A stretch of DNA of 30,184 nt from CAYYVK01 sp964475145 (GCA_964475145.1 CAYYVK010000005.1:1-30184); one strand, 5' to 3'; shown: positions 23,501 to 29,912, counted from the first letter of the stretch. Notes: generated by a model not told the origin, from the letters alone. Numbers and translations are program-made.

Positions 23501-23904
23501 ATTTGATAAACGGAGTTATAGAAGATGTAATAGGAAATAGAATTGGAAATGTTAAGCTAATTTTAAGAAATGAAACTCATGATATAGAAGAAGAATTTAG
23601 CAATGAGACAGGACACTATTCTATCTCTGTACCGAAAAGGGGAAATTATACCTTAATCTTGTTGAAGCTAGGGTTCGTTGAGGAAAAAATTAATATTTCT
23701 GTGCAAAAAGAATTTTGTTGGAAGTTTAAAGAAGAGAAGTGTGTGGAAATGAGACCCAAGATGGAATTCAATCTAATTTCTGACTTAGGTATGATTCCTG
23801 AAAGAGTCGACGATTATTATTTGCTTAAAGCAGTTTATCTCTGGTATAGAGAAAAAATAGGAGATAAGAAGCTGATGGACGTGATAAGCCGATGGAAAAG
23901 GTAA
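17512..23904 (+). CDS. Giant membrane-anchored protein with two subtilisin-family (S8) protease domains
   Basis: I choose ATG 17512 (GGAG at 17500-17503; MMRKRYPLS then a signal anchor, residues about 6-24), giving 2130 residues; upstream ATGs at 17437 and 17494 are in frame. Order: inhibitor-like propeptide (about 130-235); S8 domain 1 with Asp253 (DTGIDKTHPDL), His284 (GHGTHCAG), Ser460 (SGTSMATPHAAG); three Cys-containing NEW3-like modules starting C-x-R (about 524-865); the first half of an Fn3-like domain (about 868-901). Then a second propeptide and S8 domain 2 with Asp1054, His1103 (HWHGTH), Ser1277; two carboxypeptidase-regulatory-like domains; an alpha/beta domain (about 1500-1700). 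Finally the second half of the Fn3 domain (YRLQLAEDLQFSNVVYE ... TYYWRVRSEFSDKVSEWSEPYQF), two more beta modules, a regulatory-like domain and a C-terminal VYLWYREKIGDKKLMDVISRW tail. Both triads are complete. It is probably extracellular, processing envelope or environmental proteins. Confidence 0.9.
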   Translation: MMRKRYPLSIFLIAIIFIAVLISTFYLGKYMKTVEPLSFSATYYPNEDTLTLTISNRRQMLIASTIDVRSLERLINQTTEKLEAGETRTVNLTLTEVPESIDIKGVGFASRSKPEIVFSKQEIEKGTLKIKQELLKNITQLEKEEPEKEVSIIAILEEPKAKTQGKVEKVSSIYLNSKVVHKYKYISSLAIKAPAKEIKRIAALREVKEIRPDEEVEVFLNDSVPIIEADKVWALLINDTNITGKGIKICIVDTGIDKTHPDLTGRVIAETDFTGEGPEDLFGHGTHCAGIAAGSGNASNKTLTGVAPEALILNSKFLDSSGRGKMSDAMAAWEWCAENGADLTTNSWGSRNNCNGSEPICLLAQNLVDSGILMIAAAGNSGPDYRTVGTPACCPAVLAVGATDKRDKIAWFSSRGPTLDGRTKPDVVAPGVSICSAKARYGRMGTPCFSDNYVSASGTSMATPHAAGLAALAMQAVQLKFGKSASPYAIWEVMTLTAKDLGYDNNTQGFGRIQAVEAIKNIYPGECVRGNPSINIKPISRIGFPGSNHSYTLEIKSGDNIFCPLTNFSIEVEVPEGWNYSISQSKVTLRGQRFTTLTLYIFSSPTSELKDYIFNVSVYNEEEPLYKGEAQAIFKVAPCERKSPQITLITANLKSPPGKSRENKIWVENQDSDACIYPTAFGLKAEVPEGWNYSFSPSELIVPINGKNETKFNLTVSETALPGNYTIKIIAFNLEEPIYNATYSMMFKVLNCTREFPSVFVTPDVQKGARNVITSYTVEIKNNDATTCDPSIFGIDVEVPVNWEFSSPRLIEITPNSSAKVSIKVKPPLSAELKNYTIQVKAFNQEAKEFEQKVSTTLQVVEISSPPKPILLYPANDSLYSVSYPILGPDFTPTFKWSLSSFKAVSAKEISPVKLDLNFTELRTLTENDTIEVIIQLKDIKARNIDELKSYAQTSQSRVVHLLEERGEKILNRFWLINALLAEIKVSTLPEILELEEVESVYENFRVNITLHEEREETVVSAGNYTWGLEMIRAPDVWKDFGIRGHGVRVCVIDTGVDISHPDLAGKMWSDDISDPTYPGGWAAFNSKGEIIKDSKPHDTHWHGTHVSGTVLGGDASGIAIGVAPAAWLMHALALPGGSGTFAQVVAAMQWCIDPFDQYGNPRGKKANILSMSFGIDGHHWQFNKIIGNIVSAGAIPVAAIGNSGEGVSSSPGNIYQTFGIGAVDSYGKVALFSGGEIIDDPYMHPEPYIKPDFSAPGVNVYSSIPDNKWRYASGTSMATPHVAGAIALLLEAQPALEINEIYDILRSTSVDKGETGKDIRYGWGIINIYEAVKEVVWNSSIEGYVIDSKTNKGIENAKVIIDDRYVVSRENGYFKIHLPPGDYELEANSFGYYPNRTFAKVLENQTTKVEIFLTPKPVGYVRGKITDIYKEPIKGVEIKIFDTPLSNITDENGKYTVKLPVGDYNLSASKWGYIPASFSVTIKENETYPLDLELWPTLKVFVMGFSEGQQAISKLLNETGINNEIDRWDELRRLKVENFDAVIVSEDVIVFPRNIYGFFENLLEDSRRTGTGLIFNNGGILALSSKFKDPKLPSGINLTFDQGYYFYNLLNPHFIFKEWNVGEDIVFKTTYVPGLKAVSIYPYFEEYSGEVLARWKGYKDGLRGNAIAYKDLGSYKHLLITEIFEVTENQLMDYGKMLILRGIGWVSRSSYITYRLQLAEDLQFSNVVYETDGIVGNLFKLPPHLLLESGKTYYWRVRSEFSDKVSEWSEPYQFTLIPYYNVSLSVSPNSGSVIPGENISVIVTASLITPKGGHASHFYCQNLPPGTSCIFKPEYCYPNCSSTLTIQTSSTTPEGNYKIKILGKTTLLNYYIKGTTFDLTVASKCVRLNPSIFITPTQIGFPGSILNYSVTVENKDSSLCGASIFNLTSECPSGWSCYFDLPSLRIEAGSSNSTLFRVEIPSYASVGTYEISLTVINSENATYYSTESIKVPITLYLINGVIEDVIGNRIGNVKLILRNETHDIEEEFSNETGHYSISVPKRGNYTLILLKLGFVEEKINISVQKEFCWKFKEEKCVEMRPKMEFNLISDLGMIPERVDDYYLLKAVYLWYREKIGDKKLMDVISRWKR

Positions 23905-25643
23905 TATTATATTCAATTATGTTCTTGATTTTATTTACTCCAATTACTATTGCGCAGGATGTTATAACGATAAAAAGGGCTCCAGAGTATGCTAAAGCAT
24001 CCCCAGGCCAAGCTGTGGATATAACTCTGAACTATAGTCTAAAAGGGACTCAGATTGGAGTTATAATCACTGAGAAGCTGCCTTTAGGTTGGAACATACA
24101 AAATGCCTTCCCAGCTTATAGCACCTACGAAAGCGAAACCAACTCGTTCAAATGGCTCTTCCTAAACAAAACAGGAGTGGTAAATGGTTCGATTGTTTAT
24201 ACTATTAGAGTTCCTGAAGATGCAGTTACCCAAAACTATTACATCAACGGAAGCTGGATGTCTACAAACACTGAAGGAAGTCAACATCAGGGAATTTCTC
24301 CAATTACGACGATAGAAGTCTTAGGTGTTCCGAGCCTTTTCATAAACGTCACAACTGATAAGTTTACTTACTATCAAGGAGAAAATGTCTCTATATCAGG
24401 ATGGTTTGGTTATGAAAATGGAACAGGCGTTTCTAAGAGAGTTAGTTTAGAAATTTTTGATCCAAATGGCTTTTTAGTTTATGAAACAAATTTGACTTCT
24501 TCTTATGGTTTCTATGCATACAATTTTACCCTGCCTAATGATGCTGCTCTTGGATACTGGACAGTAAATGCAACAGGCTATGGAAGTATCGTTAAATCTT
24601 CTGCAAGATTCGAAGTTAAAGCTAAAGCTCCTTACTGTGGAGACGGTGCTTGTGCTGGATATGAAAACTGTGAGAATTGTCCTTCTGATTGTGGTTGTCC
24701 CTCTGGCTATGTTTGTCGGAATGGAGTATGTATTAAACCAGAAACTGGAGGAACACCAAGTGGACCTTCAGGACCTTCTTTTCCTCCCACCTCTGTCCCG
24801 GGTTGTAAAGTTGCAGGAGAGAACTGTTCTCTATATCCGTGCTGTTCAGGCTTAGTTTGTTACAAACAAATTTGTGAATACCCTGTCCGAAGGCTAGAGA
24901 TAATTCAGTATCCTGAAGTATTAGAAATTTTAAGAAATTCCGAAGAAAAATTTGTAGTTAAGGTTAAGAATACAGGTAATTTAGAAATAAATGTAAGCTT
25001 AGCTATCCTCAACTTTTCAGAGTGTGGGAATTATTCAATTTTTCATCCAATTTTAAACATAATGCCAGACGCTGAAGCATCCTTTTTATTAACCTTCTCT
25101 TCACTCAATGTTACTAAACAAACCGAGTGTGGAGCTTTAATAAAAGCTGAAGCTGAGAATACTTCAATTAGTACAAATTTCCTCATAAGGATAATAACTG
25201 TAAAGCCATCATACGTTCTAAGTAAAATTCAAGCTACGAAATCAAAAGCTGAAAGGATCTCAAAAGAATTGGAAGAAGTAAGATTAAGTGGGTTTTCTGT
25301 TGAAAAACAAATGAGTCTCTTAGACCAAGCGCTTATAAAGATAAGCCTAGCCGAAAGTGAGTTTCAAGCCTCGAGATATGATTCTTCATTAAGTTTAGTA
25401 GAAGAAGCAAATTTAATTTTAGATCAAATTTTAATTCCAAAGGCTAAGTTTGATATGCTTCTTATTCTCTTTTCTGTAATAGTCTTGACTTTTATAGTAA
25501 TTTTGATTCTGCTTTTAAGGATAAGAAAAAAGAAATGTGAGGTTTGTGGTAGTAAGTTACAACTTCTCTATGACGGTGAGCGTTGTAAAGAATATCAATG
25601 CGTAAAATGTGGTCATCGTGTAGTTGAGGTTAAGAAACTGTAG
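23892..25643 (+). CDS. Membrane protein with extracellular beta and Cys-rich domains and cytoplasmic zinc ribbon
   Basis: The 583-residue protein overlaps the protease gene by 13 nt, so the two are co-translated. It has a signal peptide (1-21, ending ITIAQ), a DUF11-like beta domain (about 22-145) and an MG2/Ig-like domain (about 150-245). A Cys-rich segment follows (CGDGACAGYENCENCPSDCGC, then CSLYPCCSGLVC, about 249-330) with a Gly/Pro/Ser linker. Next come a beta domain (about 335-445), a helical stretch of about 65 residues that may form a coiled coil, and a transmembrane helix near 520-545. The cytoplasmic tail has CEVCG ... CVKCGH, a four-cysteine zinc ribbon. A zinc ribbon behind a surface stalk is unusual and suggests a signalling or partner-binding role inside the cell. 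The gene converges with the rhomboid gene, overlapping by 14 nt. No named family as a whole. Confidence 0.82.
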   Translation: MEKVILYSIMFLILFTPITIAQDVITIKRAPEYAKASPGQAVDITLNYSLKGTQIGVIITEKLPLGWNIQNAFPAYSTYESETNSFKWLFLNKTGVVNGSIVYTIRVPEDAVTQNYYINGSWMSTNTEGSQHQGISPITTIEVLGVPSLFINVTTDKFTYYQGENVSISGWFGYENGTGVSKRVSLEIFDPNGFLVYETNLTSSYGFYAYNFTLPNDAALGYWTVNATGYGSIVKSSARFEVKAKAPYCGDGACAGYENCENCPSDCGCPSGYVCRNGVCIKPETGGTPSGPSGPSFPPTSVPGCKVAGENCSLYPCCSGLVCYKQICEYPVRRLEIIQYPEVLEILRNSEEKFVVKVKNTGNLEINVSLAILNFSECGNYSIFHPILNIMPDAEASFLLTFSSLNVTKQTECGALIKAEAENTSISTNFLIRIITVKPSYVLSKIQATKSKAERISKELEEVRLSGFSVEKQMSLLDQALIKISLAESEFQASRYDSSLSLVEEANLILDQILIPKAKFDMLLILFSVIVLTFIVILILLLRIRKKKCEVCGSKLQLLYDGERCKEYQCVKCGHRVVEVKKL

Positions 25644-26328
25644 CAAAGAGAAGGAAAGCAAACATACCACCAAAGATTCCTCCAAGGTGTCCAAAGTGTG
25701 AAATAGACTCTTTTGGTCCAACTAATAAAAGGAAAAGCCAAAAAACAAAATAGAGGAAAAGAGCATAGAGGCTTGGAATTCCAGGTTTAAAAACAAGAGC
25801 TATAACACTAAGCATCAAGAAAAATGCTAAAACTAATCCCATAAAAAAGGGATTTGCTAGTATAATTTCAAATTTAAAAATAAGGAAGAGAAAAGGAATG
25901 ATGTTCGCAAACACCAAGAAGCTGGGTAACTTCTCTAACGGCCTTATTAGGGCCATGACAGCTAATAAACCGAAGATTGCTCCAGAAGACCCTATCAGAG
26001 GGTATGAAAGAGGAATTCCTAAGAGAAGCCTACCAATAGAATCGAAGAAAACTGCTGTAAACCCTGAAGAAACATATATAGATAAGAAAAGTTTTCTTCC
26101 AATTACCCTTTCTAGAACGAAGCCTAAACTGAGTAACATCATCCAATTAAACAAGAGGTGAAAGATATCGGAATGAATGAACATGTAAGTAAAAAGTGTA
26201 TAAGGTCTGAAGATAGAAGGAATAAAACCAAAAGATTGAATATATTCTGGCTCCATTTGGGTTAGTAAAAAGATTGTAAAATTAATTAGGCAAAGTGAAT
26301 AAGAAACTATGGGGAAGTTTTCTTCCAT
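25630..26328 (-). CDS. Rhomboid-family intramembrane serine protease
   Basis: The 232-residue, mostly hydrophobic protein has the rhomboid signatures: an N-terminal helix, FTYMFIHSDIFHLLFNWMML (the HxxxN-like region of helix 2), the serine motif GSSGAIFG in the middle, and the partner histidine in SHFGHLGGIFGG in the last helix. Six or so transmembrane segments are visible. These enzymes cut single-pass membrane proteins within the membrane. The single-pass surface proteins in this window, including the convergent neighbour at 23892, are plausible substrates, which is inference. Start ATG 26328. Complete, with both catalytic residues. Confidence 0.92.
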   Translation of the reverse strand: MEENFPIVSYSLCLINFTIFLLTQMEPEYIQSFGFIPSIFRPYTLFTYMFIHSDIFHLLFNWMMLLSLGFVLERVIGRKLFLSIYVSSGFTAVFFDSIGRLLLGIPLSYPLIGSSGAIFGLLAVMALIRPLEKLPSFLVFANIIPFLFLIFKFEIILANPFFMGLVLAFFLMLSVIALVFKPGIPSLYALFLYFVFWLFLLLVGPKESISHFGHLGGIFGGMFAFLLFATVS

Positions 26329-26376
26329 ACTTAAGTTATTCGTTTCTAAATTTATCTCCTTGAAGCTATACTTTTT

Positions 26377-26690
26377 TTATTCCCAATAAGTCCACTGACA
26401 TTTATGTTGGATGCAACCACAGTCAATGTGGTATCTTTTTGCATCGTAACAACTCTTCCATTCACAAATTGTTATAACAGGCTCTTCGTATTTTGATTGA
26501 CACACTTCACCAAAACATCCTCCTGGCCTGCAATCCAGGTCAGAAGAGCATCTCCATAACTCGACCAACCGCAAAAGAATTCTTGAGGAATGGAAGTCAT
26601 ATGCTCCTTCTGTTGGATCAAAGATAGAACGGTCAGAACTAAAACTATGCATCCAGAAAGTATATAAACACACTTTTCTTTCCTTTTCAT
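26377..26690 (-). pseudogene. Frameshifted exported cysteine-cluster protein
   Basis: Two overlapping reverse frames make one protein only if joined. The frame from ATG 26690 gives a basic start and signal anchor (MKRKEKCVYILSGCIVLVLTVLSLI) and runs to about EFFCGWSSYG. The other frame then supplies CSSDLDCRPGGCFGEVCQS, EPVITICEWKSCYD and HIDCGCIQHKCQW, ending at 26377. The cysteine pattern (C-x5-C, GGC, EVC, C-W ... C, CGC ... C-W) resembles the eight-cysteine-cluster proteins of archaea. The switch lies near 26545-26560 and needs a single-base correction. Either the gene is newly broken or the assembly has an indel. A TATA-like AAATTAAATTATG precedes the start. Confidence 0.65.
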
Positions 26691-26794
26691 AATTTAATTT
26701 TCAATTAACAATAGATAAAAATTTTCTTTATTTTATCCTGAGAAATCATACTCGTACCCAGACAGGCTGATAATCCTATAACCAAACTTATCCT

Positions 26795-27403
26795 TTAACC
26801 GAATTCATGTTTAAAATTAATTCTTCTGTCTAACTCGTAATGTAAAATTGTTATACACTGAGAGGAAAGATAAGATATTTTTCCTAAAGAAATTTTTTCA
26901 GCGTTAAACCTCTCAACAAATTTCTCAAGCTTCTTCGGTAATCCAATATGGTCTCCCAGGATGAAGACTGGTCTTTCTTTTATTTCTACTTCTCGAACAT
27001 CTTTCCCTTTCTCGTGCAAAACATAAAAATTTTTCTCTTGTTTTGCTAATTCCTTTACAAGATCTTCAAATCCAATCCTTCTTTTAGTTATCCCAGGATT
27101 CGTTGTTTGCCCGCTCATTATCTTTTTTATCCATGAGGCTATGCTTCTCTCATCCACATCTACCCTCTGCAACTTATCTCCATAAAAAGAAATAGTAAGT
27201 GGCGGGCAAGGCTTACCGTATGCAACTACATGAATACAAGAATCTCTTCTTAAAGCTTTACTCACCCATAATGTGTTTGCCACACACCTTGCAACTAAAT
27301 CCATTCTTCCGCCACTCCCAGGTAAATCGTCTAAGGAAAATTCTGAACTTGTTACAGCTTTTCTTGCAAAAAGAATAAATTCTCTAGACTTGAAATATCC
27401 CAT
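26795..27403 (-). CDS. trmY: tRNA (pseudouridine-54 N1)-methyltransferase TrmY
   Basis: The 202-residue protein matches TrmY: TSSEFSLDDLPGSGGRMDLVARCVANTLWVS near the N-terminus, HVVAYGKPCPPLTISFYGDKLQRVDVDERSIASWI, and the SPOUT-knot cofactor region FILGDHIGLPKK followed by KISLGKISYLSSQCITILHYELDR. TrmY uses S-adenosylmethionine to make N1-methylpseudouridine at position 54 of the tRNA T-loop in archaea. All six tRNAs here have TTCAAAT T-loops; in tRNA-His that loop is interrupted by an intron, so modification there would have to follow splicing or tolerate the intron. Start ATG 27403, complete. Confidence 0.92.
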   Translation of the reverse strand: MGYFKSREFILFARKAVTSSEFSLDDLPGSGGRMDLVARCVANTLWVSKALRRDSCIHVVAYGKPCPPLTISFYGDKLQRVDVDERSIASWIKKIMSGQTTNPGITKRRIGFEDLVKELAKQEKNFYVLHEKGKDVREVEIKERPVFILGDHIGLPKKLEKFVERFNAEKISLGKISYLSSQCITILHYELDRRINFKHEFG

Positions 27404-27489
27404 ACTAAATTTTTCAAATTTTACATTCTTTTATTTTTGAGCTTTCCGGTTTCCTTCATCGCTACTAAGTCGTTTGAAATAGTTCCAAA

Positions 27490-27759
27490 CTAGTCTCCAC
27501 TAATAATTGACATAACCAATATTTCATCCCCATCTTTTAGCTTTACTCCATACTCTTTACTGTTTAATATATTTCCGTTATAAACTAGAATTAGGCCTGG
27601 ATCGGTTTTTGTTCTTTCATGAAGATGTTCTCCAATTTCCCTATATTTGCCAATTACCTTGTTTATCAACTCGTCTAAGGTTTCTGCAAGTATTTCTTCT
27701 TTTTCTTTTTTCGTGAGCTCTCTGAATAAACCAAAATATTTTACATTAACTTTAGCCAC
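27490..27759 (-). CDS. MoaD/ThiS-like ubiquitin-fold protein ending in Gly-Asp
   Basis: The 89-residue product has the beta-grasp pattern of MoaD/ThiS/SAMP proteins: VNVKYFGLFRELTKKEKEEI, ETLDELINKVIGKY, LILVYNGNILNS and VKLKDGDEILVMSIISGD. Family members are activated at a C-terminal Gly-Gly for sulfur transfer or protein conjugation. Here the last two residues are Gly-Asp (AGT GGA GAC TAG on the minus strand), so it either lost that chemistry or needs trimming or another mechanism. It sits between trmY and an HExxH protein, all on the same strand, with no MoaE or E1-like gene in view. Confidence 0.72.
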   Translation of the reverse strand: MAKVNVKYFGLFRELTKKEKEEILAETLDELINKVIGKYREIGEHLHERTKTDPGLILVYNGNILNSKEYGVKLKDGDEILVMSIISGD

Positions 27760-27793
27760 GATACAAAATAAATTTTTAAAATCGAAACAATCT

Positions 27794-28186
27794 TTAAGAG
27801 TTAGAGTTAGAACGTAGGTATTTCCACCTACTTAAAGCAAGCTGGAAAATTCTTTTTTCAGCATACAGTTCTGCTCTCAACTCGGACAAAAGCTTATTCC
27901 CATCCAGAAGCTCTTTAACGTGAAACATCTCATGGAAAAAAGTTGCTAAAACATCCCTTGGATCGTTACAATCTGCTATCCTTATCCTCACACCTACAAG
28001 TTTATTCCCGTCTCGTATCTCCTCTATTCTTCCTCCTTCCCAGTCTTTGTAATAACAACCGTATACACCCTTAACGAACTCTCTTGGTATTTTTAACCTT
28101 TTGCACTCTTCTTCAAGTAAAGGGTATACGTATACTCTTATCAGTCTGTCAACGTCATAGACTTTTGCTTTTTTGAATTTTTTCAT
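27794..28186 (-). CDS. HExxH zinc-peptidase-like protein
   Basis: I start at ATG 28186 (MKKFKKAKVYD), which has AGGA at a good distance and a TTTTTATA box before it, rather than at ATG 28231. The 130-residue protein has a zinc-protease motif in LATFFHEMFHVKELLDG (HExxH), followed by ELRAELYAEKR, whose glutamates could be the third zinc ligand as in gluzincin or SprT-like folds. It has no signal peptide, so it acts in the cytosol. The C-terminus ends in a short Ser/Asn tail. It is 34 nt upstream of the MoaD-like gene on the same strand, which may place them in one operon. No exact family recognised. Confidence 0.65.
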   Translation of the reverse strand: MKKFKKAKVYDVDRLIRVYVYPLLEEECKRLKIPREFVKGVYGCYYKDWEGGRIEEIRDGNKLVGVRIRIADCNDPRDVLATFFHEMFHVKELLDGNKLLSELRAELYAEKRIFQLALSRWKYLRSNSNS

Positions 28187-28244
28187 ACTGTTCCTATAAA
28201 AAGTTGAAATTTTTAAGATTTTTAAATTCAATCTTATATTACTT

Positions 28245-28337
28245 GGGCCCGTAGCTCAAGTGCATGAGCACGGCAAAGCATGGTAGAGCAGCTGGCTCTT
28301 AACCAGTTGGTCGTGGGTTCAAATCCCACCGGGCCCA
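28245..28337 (+). tRNA. tRNA-Lys (CTT) with a 19-nt D-loop intron
   Basis: Acceptor GGGCCCG pairs with CGGGCCC, A28337 is the discriminator. The anticodon arm is GCTGG-CTCTTAA-CCAGT with CTT at 28298-28300, and the T arm GTGGG-TTCAAAT-CCCAC. The D-loop is 28 nt instead of 9. Removing 28259-28277 (bulges CAA and AAG; intron hairpin GTGC-ATGA-GCAC; three of four central pairs) leaves GCTC-AGCATGGTA-GAGC. That D arm is identical to the one in tRNA-Lys(TTT) at 16396. The mature length is 74 nt. TTTTTAAATTC upstream is a plausible TATA box. Confidence 0.92.
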
Positions 28338-28377
28338 TTCCAGAAAGTATAAATCATTACTTTTTATCAGATTGATT

Positions 28378-28854
28378 ATGGACGAAGAGAAAAACTACCA
28401 CGGTAAGTTTAATGTATATGGCGTAGGATGTCTAGTTAAGTATCTAGACAAGATTTTGTTAGTGAAGAGAAAGAACTATCCTTGGCAAGAAAAATGGTGG
28501 ACTGGAGTAATGGGTCTGCCAAAGGAAGGTGAAAACGCTAGGGCAACAGCAATTAGGGAAGTGAAGGAGGAAGTTGGTTTAGAGGTTTATGGCTTGATAG
28601 AGCTCAGAAAAGAACCTTATAAAACTTTTGCTCAAGATTTTGGTTCAAGCTATTCTTGCAAGATTTTTATTGCCCATTCTTACAATGATAGAATAAAGTT
28701 GAACAAAGAAGAACTTATTGATGCTAAGTTCTTTTCTCAGGAAGAGCTGGACAAGATCGAGCTAGCTCCTATAACTAAGGTAATCCTTAAAGATTTTGGC
28801 ATAAACAAGATAAGGCTTACTGAAGAAGATTTAAGCTACTTGATAGAAGAATAA
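28378..28854 (+). CDS. Nudix hydrolase
   Basis: The 158-residue protein (start ATG 28378; the TTG at 28372 is two codons earlier) carries a full Nudix box, GLPKEGENARATAIREVKEEVGL, matching G-x5-E-x7-R-E-U-x-E-E-x-G-U, which binds the metal and pyrophosphate. The front half, YGVGCLVKYLDKILLVKRKNYPWQEKWWTGVMG, is the usual beta sheet before the box. The family hydrolyses nucleoside diphosphates linked to other groups (NTPs, ADP-ribose, NADH); the substrate cannot be told from this. AAGTATAAATC is 24-34 nt upstream, so the start is probably leaderless. It follows tRNA-Lys by 40 nt. Confidence 0.93.
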   Translation: MDEEKNYHGKFNVYGVGCLVKYLDKILLVKRKNYPWQEKWWTGVMGLPKEGENARATAIREVKEEVGLEVYGLIELRKEPYKTFAQDFGSSYSCKIFIAHSYNDRIKLNKEELIDAKFFSQEELDKIELAPITKVILKDFGINKIRLTEEDLSYLIEE

Positions 28855-28879
28855 ATACTTTTACTTTTTAATTTTTAGT

Positions 28880-29116
28880 ATGTCAGAAGTTGTAAAGAAA
28901 ACTTTATCTGATTGTTCAGGATTTCCCACAGTACCACCTTACAGCTGTTTACTCTCTTATCTTCTAACAAATGCTATGGAAAAAATCAAGATTTTGCCTT
29001 ACAAAGAATTCTTGGATGTTTTAGAGCATGCGAAGAAACTTGTTTTGCCAGAATATTTTTTGAAAGAGCTAGAGAATAGGATGCAGAGTTATAAGCAAAG
29101 CCCTAAGACTCTATAG
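28880..29116 (+). CDS. Small protein of unknown function
   Basis: A 78-residue, probably cytosolic and helical protein: MSEVVKKTLSDCSGFPTVPPYSCLLSYLLTNAMEKIKILPYKEF, then LDVLEHAKKLVLPEYFLKELENRMQSYKQ. No motif recognised. Its start lies 26 nt after the Nudix stop and may be leaderless from a TTTTTAATTTTTAG element. It converges with the TatD gene, overlapping it by 14 nt. Confidence 0.55.
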   Translation: MSEVVKKTLSDCSGFPTVPPYSCLLSYLLTNAMEKIKILPYKEFLDVLEHAKKLVLPEYFLKELENRMQSYKQSPKTL

Positions 29117-29864
29117 ACAATTCAAAAAACTTTATTGCATTTTGCGTTGTGATTTTATCGACTTCCTCTAGGCTTATCTTTTTTATTTCAGCAATTTTTT
29201 CAGCAACTGCTTTAACGCTAGTTGGATCGTTTCTTTTACCAAAACCGAGCCATGGTGAGTCTGTTTCAAGCATCAACCTTTCTATAGGCATGTCTCTCAC
29301 AATTTTTCTGTAATCCTTGCTAGTCAGTATTATCGTGTTTTCAGACACCATCCAACCATTTGTATTCAGCACTTCTTCCAAATGCTTTCTACATCCAAAC
29401 ATATGCAAATGAACTTTTTCAGGAGAAAAATCTCTCAAAATTTTTAAAGCATCTTCACATGCTTCTCTTATATGAACAGTCACTGGCTTTTTTATTTCTC
29501 TAGCAAACTCGAGCATTCTTTTAAAAAGCTCTTTCTGTCTTTTTTGGAATTGGTTTTCTTTTGTCCAAAAATAGTCTAATCCTATTTCACCTACAGAGAC
29601 TATTTTCTCCTTATTTAATCTCACTTTCTCAAAAAAACTTTCCAAATCCTTTTCCCTTATTTCTTTTACATATTCAGGATGAATTCCTGCTGAAGCAAAA
29701 ATAAAATTCCTATGTTTTTCAACAAGGCTGAAAGTAAAGTCTAAGTCTTTTGGATGAGCACTGCATGTTATTACTGCTTTTAGCTGCTGTTTGCATTTTT
29801 CTATTACCTGCTCCCTATCCTTGTCGTAATCTGATTGTTCTAAGTGGCAATGAACATCAATCAT
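29103..29864 (-). CDS. tatD: TatD-family metal-dependent DNase
   Basis: The 253-residue TIM-barrel hydrolase has all family marks in order: MIDVHCHLEQ (HxH metal ligands), ASAGIHPEYV, SVGEIGLDYFW (metal-bridging Glu), KPVTVHIREA, HLHMFG and LMLETDSPWL (catalytic Asp). TatD proteins are Mg-dependent 3'-5' exonucleases on DNA and RNA, or related deacylases and proofreaders. Start ATG 29864; length normal. It converges with the small gene at 28880. Confidence 0.94.
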   Translation of the reverse strand: MIDVHCHLEQSDYDKDREQVIEKCKQQLKAVITCSAHPKDLDFTFSLVEKHRNFIFASAGIHPEYVKEIREKDLESFFEKVRLNKEKIVSVGEIGLDYFWTKENQFQKRQKELFKRMLEFAREIKKPVTVHIREACEDALKILRDFSPEKVHLHMFGCRKHLEEVLNTNGWMVSENTIILTSKDYRKIVRDMPIERLMLETDSPWLGFGKRNDPTSVKAVAEKIAEIKKISLEEVDKITTQNAIKFFELSIES

Positions 29865-29912
29865 AAAATCTTATATTAGAAGATAGTCTTAAAAAGAAAT
29901 AGTGTTTAAAAT

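Noticed and set aside
28186..28231. Longer start for the HExxH protein (ATG 28231)
   Set aside because: The extra 15 residues overlap promoter-like DNA, while ATG 28186 has AGGA and a TATA-like element at suitable distances.
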